Positions 19,832-28,920 of a DNA stretch of 64,000 nt are shown one piece after another. Position 1 is the stretch's first letter; every line of letters starts with the position of its first letter. This DNA comes from Natrinema sp. CBA1119 (GTDB lineage: Archaea > Halobacteriota > Halobacteria > Halobacteriales > Natrialbaceae): contig NZ_PDBS01000001.1 of the NCBI RefSeq assembly GCF_002572525.1, positions 3,658,001 to 3,722,000 of the forward strand, given 5' to 3'. The notes below the pieces were generated by a model. It made no database searches. It was not told the DNA's origin and worked only from the letters and a program-made list of their open reading frames with translations. Made by a program: the position numbers and the translations under genes.

Positions 19832-20076
19832 CGTTCCTCCTCCAGTTCGACAGTGAGAACGCCGTTTTTGATAAACGTGTGCGGGTTCTCGCTATTCGCA
19901 GGGAGTTCGATTTCGTACTGATCGTCGGTGAGGACGACAATAACCGTGTCGTCGACAACGTCGACCGACGCATCGGCCTCTTCGGTACCGAAGTCGACAG
20001 CCATCACCGTGCTGTCGTCGTATTCGTATTGGCGGGCCACCTGCCCCTCATCGAGGGTGAATTGTTCGAGAGTCAT
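19828..20076 (-). CDS. Small Hsp20-like protein (DUF7127-like) coupled to CDC48
   Basis: 82 acidic residues. The C-terminal part ([28 protein letters not shown]) resembles the last strands of the alpha-crystallin/Hsp20 fold; the rest is predicted beta-rich. I recognise it as a haloarchaeal family but know no assigned function. The start at 20076 is supported by an ATATATAT box at about 20107-20116. Its stop overlaps the CDC48 start, suggesting a substrate-handling or adaptor role with the ATPase; this is inference. Confidence 0.75.
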   Translation of the reverse strand: MTLEQFTLDEGQVARQYEYDDSTVMAVDFGTEEADASVDVVDDTVIVVLTDDQYEIELPANSENPHTFIKNGVLTVELEEER

Positions 20077-20318
20077 GCTGTAACTAACCCAAGGTAAGCG
20101 CCACTCACATATATATGTTTCGCCGGTAGACCGCATGAGGGCGGCGTATCGGCTGGAAAGTGATTGTTCGTAGTTCACGTTCACAGTGAGAGTTTATGCG
20201 GTTATTCGATCGGTCCAGTGATACTCGATTGGTTCGGAACGATAATATCCTCGTTGCTGGCGTACTCCGGTCTCCACCGAATCGAGTCTTTATGCCGGTT
20301 CCGGTTGTGTCGTTCCGT

Positions 20319-21116
20319 ATGGAAACGGTAACACACTACGGACGGGAGACGGCGTACGAGGTCGTCGACCGGGGCAGCGACGGACCACCTATCTGTTGTA
20401 TCCACGGGAGCGGCGGATCTCACGACGTCTGGGACGGACAGCGGCCGCTCGCGGATCACGCACCGCTCGTCACGGTCGACCTCAGCGGGCACGGTGAGTC
20501 GGACGACATCGATGCCAGCGCGGGGTACTCGGCGCTGTCGGCCTACGCCGACGACGTGCTGGCCGTCGTCGAGGCGACCGACGCGGCGGTGCTCGTCGGA
20601 AACTCCCTCGGCGGTGCCGTCGTCCTCCACATCTTGCTCGAGCGCGAGTTCGATCCCGCGGCGGCCGTCCTGACGGGGACCGGCGCTCGACTCGGCGTGC
20701 TCGAGGATCTCTTGGCGTGGCTTCGGTCCGATTTCGAGCGCGCGGTCGAATTCCTCCACGGCCCGGATCGGCTCTTTCACGACCCCGACTCGGATCTCCG
20801 CGAGCGATCAATGGAACGGATGTACGATACCGGCCAGGCGGTCACGCGCCGGGACTTTCTGACCTGCCACGAGTTCGACGTCCGCGACCGCGTCGACGAG
20901 ATCGACACACCCACGCTCGCAGTGTATGGAGAGTACGACCAGTTGACCCCGCCGTGGTTTCACGAGTACCTCGCCGACGAAATCGACGAGGCCGGACTCG
21001 CAGAGATCGAGGACGCCGCACACCTGGCGATGATCGAACGCCCGTCCGCGTTCAACACGGTCGTCGACGAATTCCTATCCGAGATCGCCGGTGACCGAAA
21101 TCGAGACTGGTACTGA
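20319..21116 (+). CDS. Alpha/beta hydrolase
   Basis: 265 residues. The oxyanion region is CIHGSGGSHDVWDG, the nucleophile elbow is GNSLGGA (Ser), the acid is probably the Asp in YGEYDQLTPP and the base the His in DAAHLAMIERP. A helical cap lies between. The substrate cannot be told. A CTTTATG sequence about 30 bases before the ATG supports the start at 20319. It runs toward panB. Confidence 0.85.
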   Translation: METVTHYGRETAYEVVDRGSDGPPICCIHGSGGSHDVWDGQRPLADHAPLVTVDLSGHGESDDIDASAGYSALSAYADDVLAVVEATDAAVLVGNSLGGAVVLHILLEREFDPAAAVLTGTGARLGVLEDLLAWLRSDFERAVEFLHGPDRLFHDPDSDLRERSMERMYDTGQAVTRRDFLTCHEFDVRDRVDEIDTPTLAVYGEYDQLTPPWFHEYLADEIDEAGLAEIEDAAHLAMIERPSAFNTVVDEFLSEIAGDRNRDWY

Positions 21117-21157
21117 GAGTCGGCTCGAGACAGCTGTCGGACCGAGGCGACGACGGC

Positions 21158-21970
21158 TCAGTAAATGTCCTCGAGATCGCTCTCCTCGTGACTGTGTTCG
21201 TCGGCGGGGAACTCGCCGGATTCGACCGCCGAGACGTACTCCCCGACCGCGGACTCCATCTCCGCACGAACGTTCCCGAACCGTTTCGAGAAGGAGGGCG
21301 ACCACTCGCTGAGCCCGATCGCGTCGTCGACGACGAGCACCTGTCCGTCGCAGTCCGGGCCGGCACCGATCCCGATCGTCGGGGTGTCCAGCGCCGCCGT
21401 CACGTCGGCCGCGAGATTCGACGGCACGTGCTCGAGGACGAGCGAGAACGCCCCGGCCGCCTCGTGGGCTTCGGCCAGTTCGAGGATGCGCTCGGCACCG
21501 TCCCGATCCGTCCCCTGCCGCGGATAGCCGCCGTACTGGTTGACGTGCTGGGGCGTCAGTCCGAGGTGGGCCATCACGGGGATTCCGAGCTGGACCAGTT
21601 TCTCGGTCAGTTCGACGGTGTGGGGACCGCATTCGAGTTTGACCGCGTGAGCGTCAGCCTCCTTGAGCATCCGGCCCGCGTTCTCGACGCTCGCCGCCTC
21701 GTCGACCCCGATCGAGAGAAACGGCATGTCGGCGACGACGAGGGCGTCGTCGGTCGCGCGGGCGACCGCACCGGTGTGGCGAGCCATGTCGTCGACGGTA
21801 ACCGGGAGCGTCGTCTCATACCCCAGATTGGTGTTTCCAAGGCTGTCACCGACGAGGATGATGTCGACGCCGGCCTCGTCCACGACCGCCGCCGTCGGCG
21901 CGTCGTACGCGGTCAGCATCGTGATCGGCTCCTCACCGGCCTTCGCTCTGAGATCCCGCACGGTAGGCAT
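21158..21970 (-). CDS. panB: 3-methyl-2-oxobutanoate hydroxymethyltransferase
   Basis: Ketopantoate synthesis from alpha-ketoisovalerate and methylenetetrahydrofolate, the first step toward pantothenate and CoA. 270 residues. Motifs: ITMLTAYDAPTA, ILVGDSLGNTNLGY (metal-binding Asp), VKLECG, MAHLGLTPQ and IGIGAGPDCDGQVLV. The acidic C-terminus (DEHSHEESDLEDIY) is an addition. ATG 21970 is preferred over a GTG two codons earlier. Confidence 0.94.
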   Translation of the reverse strand: MPTVRDLRAKAGEEPITMLTAYDAPTAAVVDEAGVDIILVGDSLGNTNLGYETTLPVTVDDMARHTGAVARATDDALVVADMPFLSIGVDEAASVENAGRMLKEADAHAVKLECGPHTVELTEKLVQLGIPVMAHLGLTPQHVNQYGGYPRQGTDRDGAERILELAEAHEAAGAFSLVLEHVPSNLAADVTAALDTPTIGIGAGPDCDGQVLVVDDAIGLSEWSPSFSKRFGNVRAEMESAVGEYVSAVESGEFPADEHSHEESDLEDIY

Positions 21971-22085
21971 ACCCACAGCTTAGCCGCCGAGAACTAAACA
22001 GCGTTGTTCTTCCGCCACTGACGGCCGAGCGTCCGCTGGGGCCGTATCCGCGGCGCTTAAGAGGAGTCGGTCGCGATACTCACGC

Positions 22086-22319
22086 GTGCCAGAACCCGTC
22101 GAAACGACCTCGCCCGACGGCGTCGATTACGGCTGGGTGATGCAGACGACCTTCGTCGCAACCATTCTGGTCGGCGCGCCGGTCGTCGTCCTGCTATCCA
22201 CGGCGGCGACCCTCCCGACGTGGGCCGACCGGGTCGAGTTCGCGATCCGAGTCGGTGCACCCGTCTGGTTAGTCACGTCTATCGTCGTCTTCGCCTACGC
22301 GAAGCGAACGCAGACTTAA
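22086..22319 (+). CDS. Small two-helix membrane protein (DUF5822-like)
   Basis: 77 residues with a GTG start. Two membrane helices (about 19-40 and 52-70) follow the polar N-terminus PEPVETTSPDGVDYGW. It resembles a haloarchaeal family of unknown function (DUF5822). GCTTAAG about 30 bases upstream is a likely TATA box. It lies divergent from panB. Confidence 0.65.
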   Translation: MPEPVETTSPDGVDYGWVMQTTFVATILVGAPVVVLLSTAATLPTWADRVEFAIRVGAPVWLVTSIVVFAYAKRTQT

Positions 22320-22348
22320 CGGGCTCGAGTCGCTCTCGAGCCGAGCGC

Positions 22349-22888
22349 TCAGACGCCCGACGGCCCCTCGCCGACGTACTCGAAGTCCATTCCCGCTCGT
22401 TCTGCGGCGTGTCGGTCGCGCGCGGAATCGCCGATAAATAGCGCCGCCGCCGGCTCGACCTCGAGCGCTCGAACCGTCGCAAGCAACGGTTCCGGATCCG
22501 GCTTCCACGTGTCGACCGTGTCGCGACCGACGACGGCATCGACCGCGTCGTCGAGCGCGTGTTCGTCGAGCGCGATCCGACACGCTTGCTCGCAATTGAG
22601 CGAACAGACGCCCGCCGGCAGCGCCCGCTCGAGCAGTTCGTCGGCGTGTGCGAGTCGAACGGAGGTCCGCGCCCCGTCGTGCTCGTGGGCCGCGATAGCG
22701 GCTTCCACCTCATCGGCCAGCCCCACGTCGGCCGCGACCTCGAGCATGTCCCAGAGCCCGTCGCTCGGCGGGTCGACGTTCGCGGCGGTGTACACCTCGC
22801 GGACGTCGACGGCGACGGCGTTCCAGTCGACGTCGAGATCGACGAGCGTTCCGTCCAGATCGTAGACGATGGCCTCGTACCCGGTCAC
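22349..22888 (-). CDS. HAD-superfamily phosphatase (phosphoglycolate phosphatase-like)
   Basis: 179 residues. HAD motif I is YDLDGTLVDLD, motif III includes the Lys in TWKPDPEPL and motif IV is FIGDSARDRHAAERAG. A small helical cap lies between motifs I and III. The substrate is unknown. The GTG at 22888 gives the normal HAD N-terminus, and the TATATTC box lies about 25 bases upstream; a longer frame would include the promoter. Confidence 0.82.
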   Translation of the reverse strand: MTGYEAIVYDLDGTLVDLDVDWNAVAVDVREVYTAANVDPPSDGLWDMLEVAADVGLADEVEAAIAAHEHDGARTSVRLAHADELLERALPAGVCSLNCEQACRIALDEHALDDAVDAVVGRDTVDTWKPDPEPLLATVRALEVEPAAALFIGDSARDRHAAERAGMDFEYVGEGPSGV

Positions 22889-22994
22889 GACCGCCAATAC
22901 GTGCGGGACGCGAATATACTGTTCGCCGTGTCGCCCGCCGCGAACCACCGACTCGGTACTGGACTTCACTCGCCACCGCGCTCTACCCGCTCTC

Positions 22995-24119
22995 TTACTC
23001 GAGCAGTTCCCGAGCGATCACCGTCTTCTGGATCTCGGTCGTCCCCTCGTAGATTTCGGTAATCTTGGCGTCGCGATAGAGCCGTTCGACTTCGCCCTCG
23101 GTGACGTAGCCGTAGCCGCCGTGGATCTGGACCGCCTCGTTCGTCACGAACATCGCCGCCTCGCTCGCGCAGTACTTCGCCATGCTCGCCTCGAGTGCCG
23201 CGCCGCCGGCTGCTCGCTTTCGGGCAGCGTCTCGAGTCAGCAGGCGCGCGGCCCGAATTTTGGTCGCCATCTCGGCGAGTTTGTGCCGGATCGTCTGGAT
23301 GTCCGAAATGGGGCCGCCGAACTGGTCGCGCTCTTGGCTGTAAGCCAGCGCCTCGTCGAGCGCACACTGTGCGAGGCCCACCGACTGGGCGGCGATGGCG
23401 ATCCGGCCGCCGGTGAGGATGTGAAACGCGGCCGAGAGCCCCTTTCCTTCCTCGGTGAGGCGGTTTTCGGCCGGGATCCGAACATCGTCGAAGGTCAGGC
23501 CCGTCGTATCGCTCGCGCGCAGACCGAGTTTGTCCTCTTTTTCGCCAATCGAGAGGCCGTCCACGTCGGCTGGAACGAGAAACTGGGTGACCGAGCCGGG
23601 GTCGTCGCGGTCGGTCTTCGCGAAGAGGACGTAGACGCCCGCGCGCTCGCCGTTGGTGATCCACTGCTTTTCGCCGTCGATGATGTACTCGTCGCCCTCT
23701 CTGCGGGCCTCGGTCGACATCTCCGCCGGGTTCGACCCCGCGTGGGGTTCCGAGAGCGCGAACGCGCCCACGGGGCGGCCCGCGGCCATCTCGGGTAGCC
23801 ACCGCTCTTGCTGGGCGTCGCTCCCGAACTCGGCGATACAGGAGGTCGCCAGCGAGTGGACTGAAAGGGCAGTCGCCACCGAGAGCATTCCGTACGCGAC
23901 TTCCTCGTTAACCACGGCGGCCGTCACCGGATCCGCCTCGTAGCCGCCGTACTCGGCGGGGACCGTCAGCCCCGTCAGATCGAGGTCGGCGAGGCCGTCC
24001 CAGACGGCTTCGGGAAACTCCTGCTCCCTGTCGGCCTCGAGCGCGGTCGGCCTGATCTCCTCGCGCGCGAACTCCCGGACGGCCTCGCGGACCGCTTCCT
24101 GCTCCGCAGTGAGTTCCAT
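22995..24119 (-). CDS. Acyl-CoA dehydrogenase
   Basis: FAD enzyme forming the alpha-beta double bond of acyl-CoA, 374 residues. Motifs: FALSEPHAGSNPAEM, WITNGERAGVYVLFAKTD, FGGPISDIQTIRHKLAEM, IHGGYGYVTEGEVERLYRDAK, and the catalytic Glu in ITEIYEGTTEIQ. It could act on straight or branched short acyl-CoAs. ATG 24119 (MELTAEQEAV) is preferred over an ATG three codons earlier because a TTTTGC box lies 20-30 bases upstream of it. Confidence 0.92.
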   Translation of the reverse strand: MELTAEQEAVREAVREFAREEIRPTALEADREQEFPEAVWDGLADLDLTGLTVPAEYGGYEADPVTAAVVNEEVAYGMLSVATALSVHSLATSCIAEFGSDAQQERWLPEMAAGRPVGAFALSEPHAGSNPAEMSTEARREGDEYIIDGEKQWITNGERAGVYVLFAKTDRDDPGSVTQFLVPADVDGLSIGEKEDKLGLRASDTTGLTFDDVRIPAENRLTEEGKGLSAAFHILTGGRIAIAAQSVGLAQCALDEALAYSQERDQFGGPISDIQTIRHKLAEMATKIRAARLLTRDAARKRAAGGAALEASMAKYCASEAAMFVTNEAVQIHGGYGYVTEGEVERLYRDAKITEIYEGTTEIQKTVIARELLE

Positions 24120-24188
24120 AGCGGCCATTGGACGGCCGTCGCAAAAGTCCCGGTGTCGGACGCTCGTCGCGAGTGCGGCGAGTGGAAC

Positions 24189-25106
24189 TCAGATCACATC
24201 GAGTTCCAGCGCCTGAAGCGCCTCGCGCATCTCCCGTGCGGAGTCGTCATCCTTCAGCCGGAGCGGGCTCCGCAACGGGCCGGCGTCGAAGTCCCGCATT
24301 CTGAGTGCGGTCTTGACGCCGGACATGTACGCGCCGCCGGTCTTGAACGCGTCTCGCACATCGAATATTTCGCTCTGGAGTTCCCGCGCTCGTTCGTCGT
24401 CGCCCGCGTCGTAGGCGTCATAGCAGTCGACGACGAGTTCCGGGAACGCGTTTGCGACCGCGCTGACCGCGCCCGAACAGCCGACGGCGAGCCCGGTGAA
24501 GATCAGCGAGTCCGACCCCGCGAGGAAGGTCAGGTCGGGGTGGGCGTCGATCGCCTGGGCGAGCCACGGCACGTCCTTGCTCGAGTCCTTGCAGCCGACG
24601 ACGTTGTCGATATCTGCGAGCGCAGCGAGGGTGTCGAGCGACAGTTCGTTGCCGGTCTTGCTCGGGATGTGGTAGATATAGACCGGTACGTCGACGGCCT
24701 CGGCGACCCGTCGATAGTGCTCGAGGGCACCGTCGTGGTCCAGCGGATAGTAGTACGGCGTCACGACGACGATGCCGTCCGCGCCAACGGATTCGGCGTG
24801 TTCGGCGTGGGCGACTGTCCGATAGGTACTGGGAGCGCCGACGCCGGCGATGACTGGCACGTCATCACCGACTTCATCGACGACCGCCTCGACGATCCGG
24901 TCGCGCTCCGGGCCCGAGAGCAGCGGGAACTCGCCGTTGGTTCCGAGCGGAAAGACGCCGTGTACCCCGCGGTCGACGACGAAACGGGCGTGTGCAGCCG
25001 TCGTCTCGTAATCGACGGACTCGTCCTCCCGGAACGCGGTGACGGTCGGCGGCACGACGCCGCGAAGCGACAGCGGGTCGGCGGCGCCGGAATCGTGATT
25101 CGCCAT
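24189..25106 (-). CDS. Dihydrodipicolinate synthase-family aldolase
   Basis: TIM-barrel class I aldolase, 305 residues. The Schiff-base lysine is in NVVGCKDSSKD, the catalytic Tyr in VYIYHIPSKTG, and the substrate loop in PLGTNGEFPLLS. This family includes DapA, N-acetylneuraminate lyase and keto-deoxy-sugar acid aldolases, and the sequence alone does not decide. No lysine-pathway gene is adjacent, so a catabolic aldolase is possible. A GTTTTTTGG stretch about 28 bases upstream supports the start at 25106. Confidence 0.85.
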   Translation of the reverse strand: MANHDSGAADPLSLRGVVPPTVTAFREDESVDYETTAAHARFVVDRGVHGVFPLGTNGEFPLLSGPERDRIVEAVVDEVGDDVPVIAGVGAPSTYRTVAHAEHAESVGADGIVVVTPYYYPLDHDGALEHYRRVAEAVDVPVYIYHIPSKTGNELSLDTLAALADIDNVVGCKDSSKDVPWLAQAIDAHPDLTFLAGSDSLIFTGLAVGCSGAVSAVANAFPELVVDCYDAYDAGDDERARELQSEIFDVRDAFKTGGAYMSGVKTALRMRDFDAGPLRSPLRLKDDDSAREMREALQALELDVI

Positions 25107-25219
25107 GCAACACACTCCGTCGGGGACGGCCAAAAAACGCCTGCCGCCGCGACTCGCTCGACCGCTCGAATAGCCACCGGTCGCCGAACGCGAGCGAACG
25201 ACGCCCCGCCGACCTCGAG

Positions 25220-25900
25220 TCAGTCCGGCGTCGCCACCTCGCCCGACGGGCTCTCCAACTGCTCGCCCGCGAGGACGCGGTTCGCCCGACGGAGCCGCTC
25301 GGAGAGCGCCTGATGAGAGATGTCGAGTTCGTTCGCGAGCTCCTCGAGCGAGATTTCCCGCGGGACGTCGTAGTAGCCCTGCCGATACGCCTCGGCGATC
25401 GCCTCCTGCTGGGGCTCGGTCAGCGCCGCCGTCGTCTCGAGTTCCTCGTCCTGTCCGGCCTCGACCATGCGTCTCACGTCGACCCGAACGCCGCAGTCCT
25501 CGATGGCTGAGACAGCGTCCGACAGCTCCTCACGGTGGGGGAAGAGGAGCCGGAGCGTCCACTGGCCGTCGGTCACCTGCGCGTCGAGAACCGTCCCGCC
25601 GTCGGTGTAGACGCACTGACAGACGGACTCGACGGTCGCCGCGTACTCCAAGCGGTAGAACAGTTCGCCGTCCTCGGTGTTCCCGAGCAGCCGTCGGTAC
25701 TCGGCAACGGTCGGATCCGATTCGAGAGCCGTCTCGAGGTCGTCGCGGTCGACGTTCGAAAACCAGACGAGCGGGACGGTCCGGGTCGGCCCTTCCGCGA
25801 CGACGCTTTCGACGCGGACGTCGAGGGACGGTAGTTGCTGGAGGGTCTCTGCGAGTGCGAACTCGTCCGTCGAAAGCGAAAGTTCTGCGATCGTCGTCAT
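25220..25900 (-). CDS. Bat-type helix-turn-helix regulator (HTH_10)
   Basis: 226 residues. The N-terminal GAF-like sensor-type domain of bacterioopsin-activator proteins (about 1-160) is followed by the C-terminal HTH_10 (LTEPQQEAIAEAYRQGYYDVPREISLEELANELDIS in pieces, then SERLRRANRVL). The target genes are unknown; no rhodopsin gene is near. The start at 25900 is supported by an AGGTGAT ribosome binding site just before it. Confidence 0.88.
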   Translation of the reverse strand: MTTIAELSLSTDEFALAETLQQLPSLDVRVESVVAEGPTRTVPLVWFSNVDRDDLETALESDPTVAEYRRLLGNTEDGELFYRLEYAATVESVCQCVYTDGGTVLDAQVTDGQWTLRLLFPHREELSDAVSAIEDCGVRVDVRRMVEAGQDEELETTAALTEPQQEAIAEAYRQGYYDVPREISLEELANELDISHQALSERLRRANRVLAGEQLESPSGEVATPD

Positions 25901-26277
25901 TGGTGGATCACCTCGTAGCGCTGGCTCGAGTCCGGTCGGTGAACGACGCCGCTGTCGTGGTGCTGGGACTCGATTCGTCTCATAAATCTCCAGCCGATCC
26001 GCTCGGTGTCGTCGCGAACGCCTCGTCCATTGCGGCTGTGAGGGCGCCGTCGACAGTACGCTCACCGGATCGTGCTGAGAGAAGGAACAACTCGGATACG
26101 CTTGATGAGCGGGCCTTTGTATTCCGGCCGTTTAAGAGAGTAAGTCGCGTCTGACGACGGTCAGAATCACGTGACTGAGACGGAATGTCGACGGGATCTA
26201 TCGGACGGCAATGTCGAACGGACGGCAGTTCGGATCCGGATCGGGTGACACTGTACGCGCGAAACGAGTACGATCGA
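25901..26277. other. Intergenic region between the Bat-type regulator and a HAD protein
   Basis: About 380 bases without a supported gene. The first bases hold the ribosome binding site of the Bat-type gene. A GTTTAAGAGAG sequence near 26130 looks like a TATA box reading to the right, but no convincing frame follows it. Confidence 0.4.
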
Positions 26278-27588
26278 TCACCCGAGATGCGCCAGCCGAT
26301 TGAGCGCGTACACCGTCCGGAGCACGTCGACGCTCTTCCCGCGATCGAAGACGAGTTCGTCCGTCTCGAGGACGTGCTGGAGGGTCTCCTGCGAGGCGTG
26401 TTCCGGGGCGGCCGCGATCCCGGCGTCGGTGTCGGCGACCCACTCCATCACGCGCAGATCGCTCTTGGAGTCGCCCATCACGAGCGCGAAGGGGTTCTCG
26501 ACTCCGAGTACGTCGAGCGCGCGTTGGACGCCCACCACCTTATTCAACTCGAGGCTACCGATTTCGGCCGCATCGGCCTCGTAGTAGGCGACGTCGATCC
26601 GTTCGAGGGTCGCTTCGAGCCGGTCGGGGACGTCGTCGGTCGCGAGGTCGGGGTACGCCCCCTCGCCCTCGAGGACCGCCCTGATCTCCGGGTCCTGGCC
26701 GGCGTAGAAGGCGCGGGTCCAGTCGGTGATCGTTTCGTCGCCGGGCGTCAGCTCACTCTCGCCGCCGGTGGCTGATTCCCCGTTCTCACCGTTCACCTCC
26801 TTGCCTGCATCCTCGAGCACCCGTCCGACGGCATCGGCGAGCAGATCGATGAGATAGACCAGCGCCTCGTCGATGATTTCGCGGGCGTCCGCGGACCCGG
26901 TTTCGTAGTTGGGCTTCATCGTGACGTTGAACTCGTTGCCCTGGAGGTGGCAGCCCCGGCGGAGTTCCTCGGGCGCCTCCGGTAAGACGCGCGACCGGAC
27001 GTCGTCGAAGACGGTTCGAATGGACTCATCGAGGTCTTCGTAAAGCAACTGTTTCGTCTCCGCACCGTGGCCCGGCGTGAACACGCCCGTCCCCGCCTCG
27101 TAGACGATCGAGAGGTTCCCCGAGTGGACGATCTCACTCCCCAGCCCCTGGATCGCAAAGCCCTTGACGTTCTCTAAGGTCTGGCCCGTGCAGATGACGA
27201 TCGGGACGCCGGCCTCGTGGAACTCCGTCAGGAAGTGCAGCGTCTCCCGGGGGATCTCGTTGTCCGTTCCACCGGCGGAGCGCAGCGTCTCGTCGACGTC
27301 GAGCACGAGGACGTTCACCGCGCGGCCGTACTTCGCCTCGAGGTCGAGCGCGGTGAAGGCCTGATCGCGAGTCGTGCGGGCGGCGATCTCCGCGAACGTC
27401 TCGCCGGCCGCGAACGCCGACCGGATCTCGTCCTTACGATCCTCGAGTTCCTCGGTCGCCTCCTGCCAGTGCTCGAGCGCGACTCTGGAGTCGACCGCCG
27501 GGAAGACGTCGACGAACTCCTGGTACTCCCGCAACGTCGCCGTGTCGTGCTCGTCGTAGAGCCGATAGACGAGATCGTACCGTTCCAT
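26278..27588 (-). CDS. HAD-superfamily hydrolase with long N-terminal region
   Basis: 436 residues. A helical N-terminal part (1-90) precedes HAD motif I VLVLDVDETLRSAGG, motif II VICTGQTLENV and motif IV ALVMGDSKSDLRVMEWV. The protein thus looks like a Cof-type phosphatase with a large cap and an acidic insert (GENGESATGGESE). The substrate is unknown. ATG 27588 (MERYDLVYRLYDEHD) is chosen because GGTTATCC lies about 28 bases upstream. Confidence 0.78.
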   Translation of the reverse strand: MERYDLVYRLYDEHDTATLREYQEFVDVFPAVDSRVALEHWQEATEELEDRKDEIRSAFAAGETFAEIAARTTRDQAFTALDLEAKYGRAVNVLVLDVDETLRSAGGTDNEIPRETLHFLTEFHEAGVPIVICTGQTLENVKGFAIQGLGSEIVHSGNLSIVYEAGTGVFTPGHGAETKQLLYEDLDESIRTVFDDVRSRVLPEAPEELRRGCHLQGNEFNVTMKPNYETGSADAREIIDEALVYLIDLLADAVGRVLEDAGKEVNGENGESATGGESELTPGDETITDWTRAFYAGQDPEIRAVLEGEGAYPDLATDDVPDRLEATLERIDVAYYEADAAEIGSLELNKVVGVQRALDVLGVENPFALVMGDSKSDLRVMEWVADTDAGIAAAPEHASQETLQHVLETDELVFDRGKSVDVLRTVYALNRLAHLG

Positions 27589-27753
27589 GTGGGCTACAGG
27601 CATGGGCGGACGGATAACCGTTTCCGGTCGCAGTCGTTCTGGCCGAAACCGTTTCGATCGCAGTCGTTCCGATCGCAGTCAGTTCGCCGCTCGATCGATC
27701 CCGGCCGGACGATCTCACGTCTCCGATATCCGAGCATGATGATATTTACTCGA

Positions 27754-27786
27754 GTAGGAATAAATATTTAACGTCACGGTTCCTAC
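27754..27786 (+). promoter_or_regulatory. gdh-gfcR promoter with inverted repeat
   Basis: GTAGGAA (27754-27760) and TTCCTAC (27780-27786) are a perfect 7-bp inverted repeat. Between them lies the AT-rich box TAAATATTTAAC (27761-27772), a good TATA element for the ATG at 27796. An operator that brackets TATA box and start site is a natural control point; GfcR is the obvious candidate but this is inference. Confidence 0.5.
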
Positions 27787-27795
27787 CGGGAGACA

Positions 27796-28920
27796 ATGAA
27801 GGCCATCGCAGTCCAGCCCGGAGCGGGTCTCCCGGAGGTCGTCGACCGACCCGTTCCGGAACCCGCTCCCGGCGAAGCGCTCGTACGGATCTGTCGCGTC
27901 GGTATCGACGGGACCGATTACGAGGTCATCGACGGGGACCACGGAAGCGTTCCCGACGGAGACGACCGGCTGATCCTCGGACACGAGGCCGTCGGCATCG
28001 TCGAAGACGCGAACGGAACCGACCTCGAGGACGGACAGTACGTCGTCCCGACGGTGCGACGGCCGCCAGCGGGCGCCGAGACGAACGACTACTTCGAGGC
28101 GGGCGAGCCTGACATGGCCCCCGACGGCGAGTACGTCGAACGCGGTATCGTCGGCGCACACGGGTTCATGGCGGAGTACATTACAAGCCCGGCAGCTGAT
28201 CTCGTTCCGATTCCGGCCGAGCTAGCGCAGTGGGGCTTTCTCGTGGAACCGATCAGCATTACCGAAAAGGCGATCGAACACGCTCGCGCGACGCGCTCAG
28301 CGTTCGACTGGCGGCCCGAATCCGCGCTCGTCCTCGGCACCGGCTCGCTGGGGCTGTTGACCGTCGCGATGTTCGCGGAGACGCTCGATTACGAGCGGGT
28401 CTACTGTCTCGGGCGGAAGGATCGACCACACCCAACGATCGACATCGCGGAGCGACTCGGCGCGACCTACATCGATTCCCGCGAGACGCCGGTCTCCGCT
28501 ATCACGGGCGCGTACGAGCCGATGGACGTCGTCTACGAGGCGACCGGTCACGCGAAACACGCCTTCGAATCAATCGACGCGCTCGCCCCCAACGGCGTCG
28601 CCGCCCTGCTCGGCGTCCCCGCCGACTGGTCGTTCGAAGTCGACGGCGGCCGACTGCACCGCGAACTCGTGTTGCACAACAAGGCACTTGTCGGCAGCGT
28701 CAACTCCAACCGCCGCCACTTCGAGCGGGCAATCGAGACGCTCTCGAGCCTTCCCGACTGGGTGCTCGAGTCGACCGTGACCGGCGTCTACGACCTCGAG
28801 TCGGTCGATCGGGCGTTCCCCAAGGCGACCGCGCGCGTCCCGGCGGCCGGACACGCATCGACGGCGGGGGCGGATGACGACACGACTATAAAAACGGCGG
28901 TCGAATTCGCATCCATATGA
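27796..28920 (+). CDS. gdh: Glucose 1-dehydrogenase, zinc-dependent
   Basis: Medium-chain dehydrogenase that oxidises glucose to gluconolactone with NAD(P), the entry to the semiphosphorylative Entner-Doudoroff pathway of haloarchaea. 374 residues. The zinc ligands known from the Haloferax mediterranei enzyme are recognisable: Asp38 in GIDGTDY, His63-Glu64 in LGHEAVG, and Glu151 in FLVEPISITEKA. The Rossmann motif is LGTGSLGLL. The C-terminus has a short Ala/Asp-rich extension. It overlaps gfcR by 4 bases. Confidence 0.94.
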   Translation: MKAIAVQPGAGLPEVVDRPVPEPAPGEALVRICRVGIDGTDYEVIDGDHGSVPDGDDRLILGHEAVGIVEDANGTDLEDGQYVVPTVRRPPAGAETNDYFEAGEPDMAPDGEYVERGIVGAHGFMAEYITSPAADLVPIPAELAQWGFLVEPISITEKAIEHARATRSAFDWRPESALVLGTGSLGLLTVAMFAETLDYERVYCLGRKDRPHPTIDIAERLGATYIDSRETPVSAITGAYEPMDVVYEATGHAKHAFESIDALAPNGVAALLGVPADWSFEVDGGRLHRELVLHNKALVGSVNSNRRHFERAIETLSSLPDWVLESTVTGVYDLESVDRAFPKATARVPAAGHASTAGADDDTTIKTAVEFASI

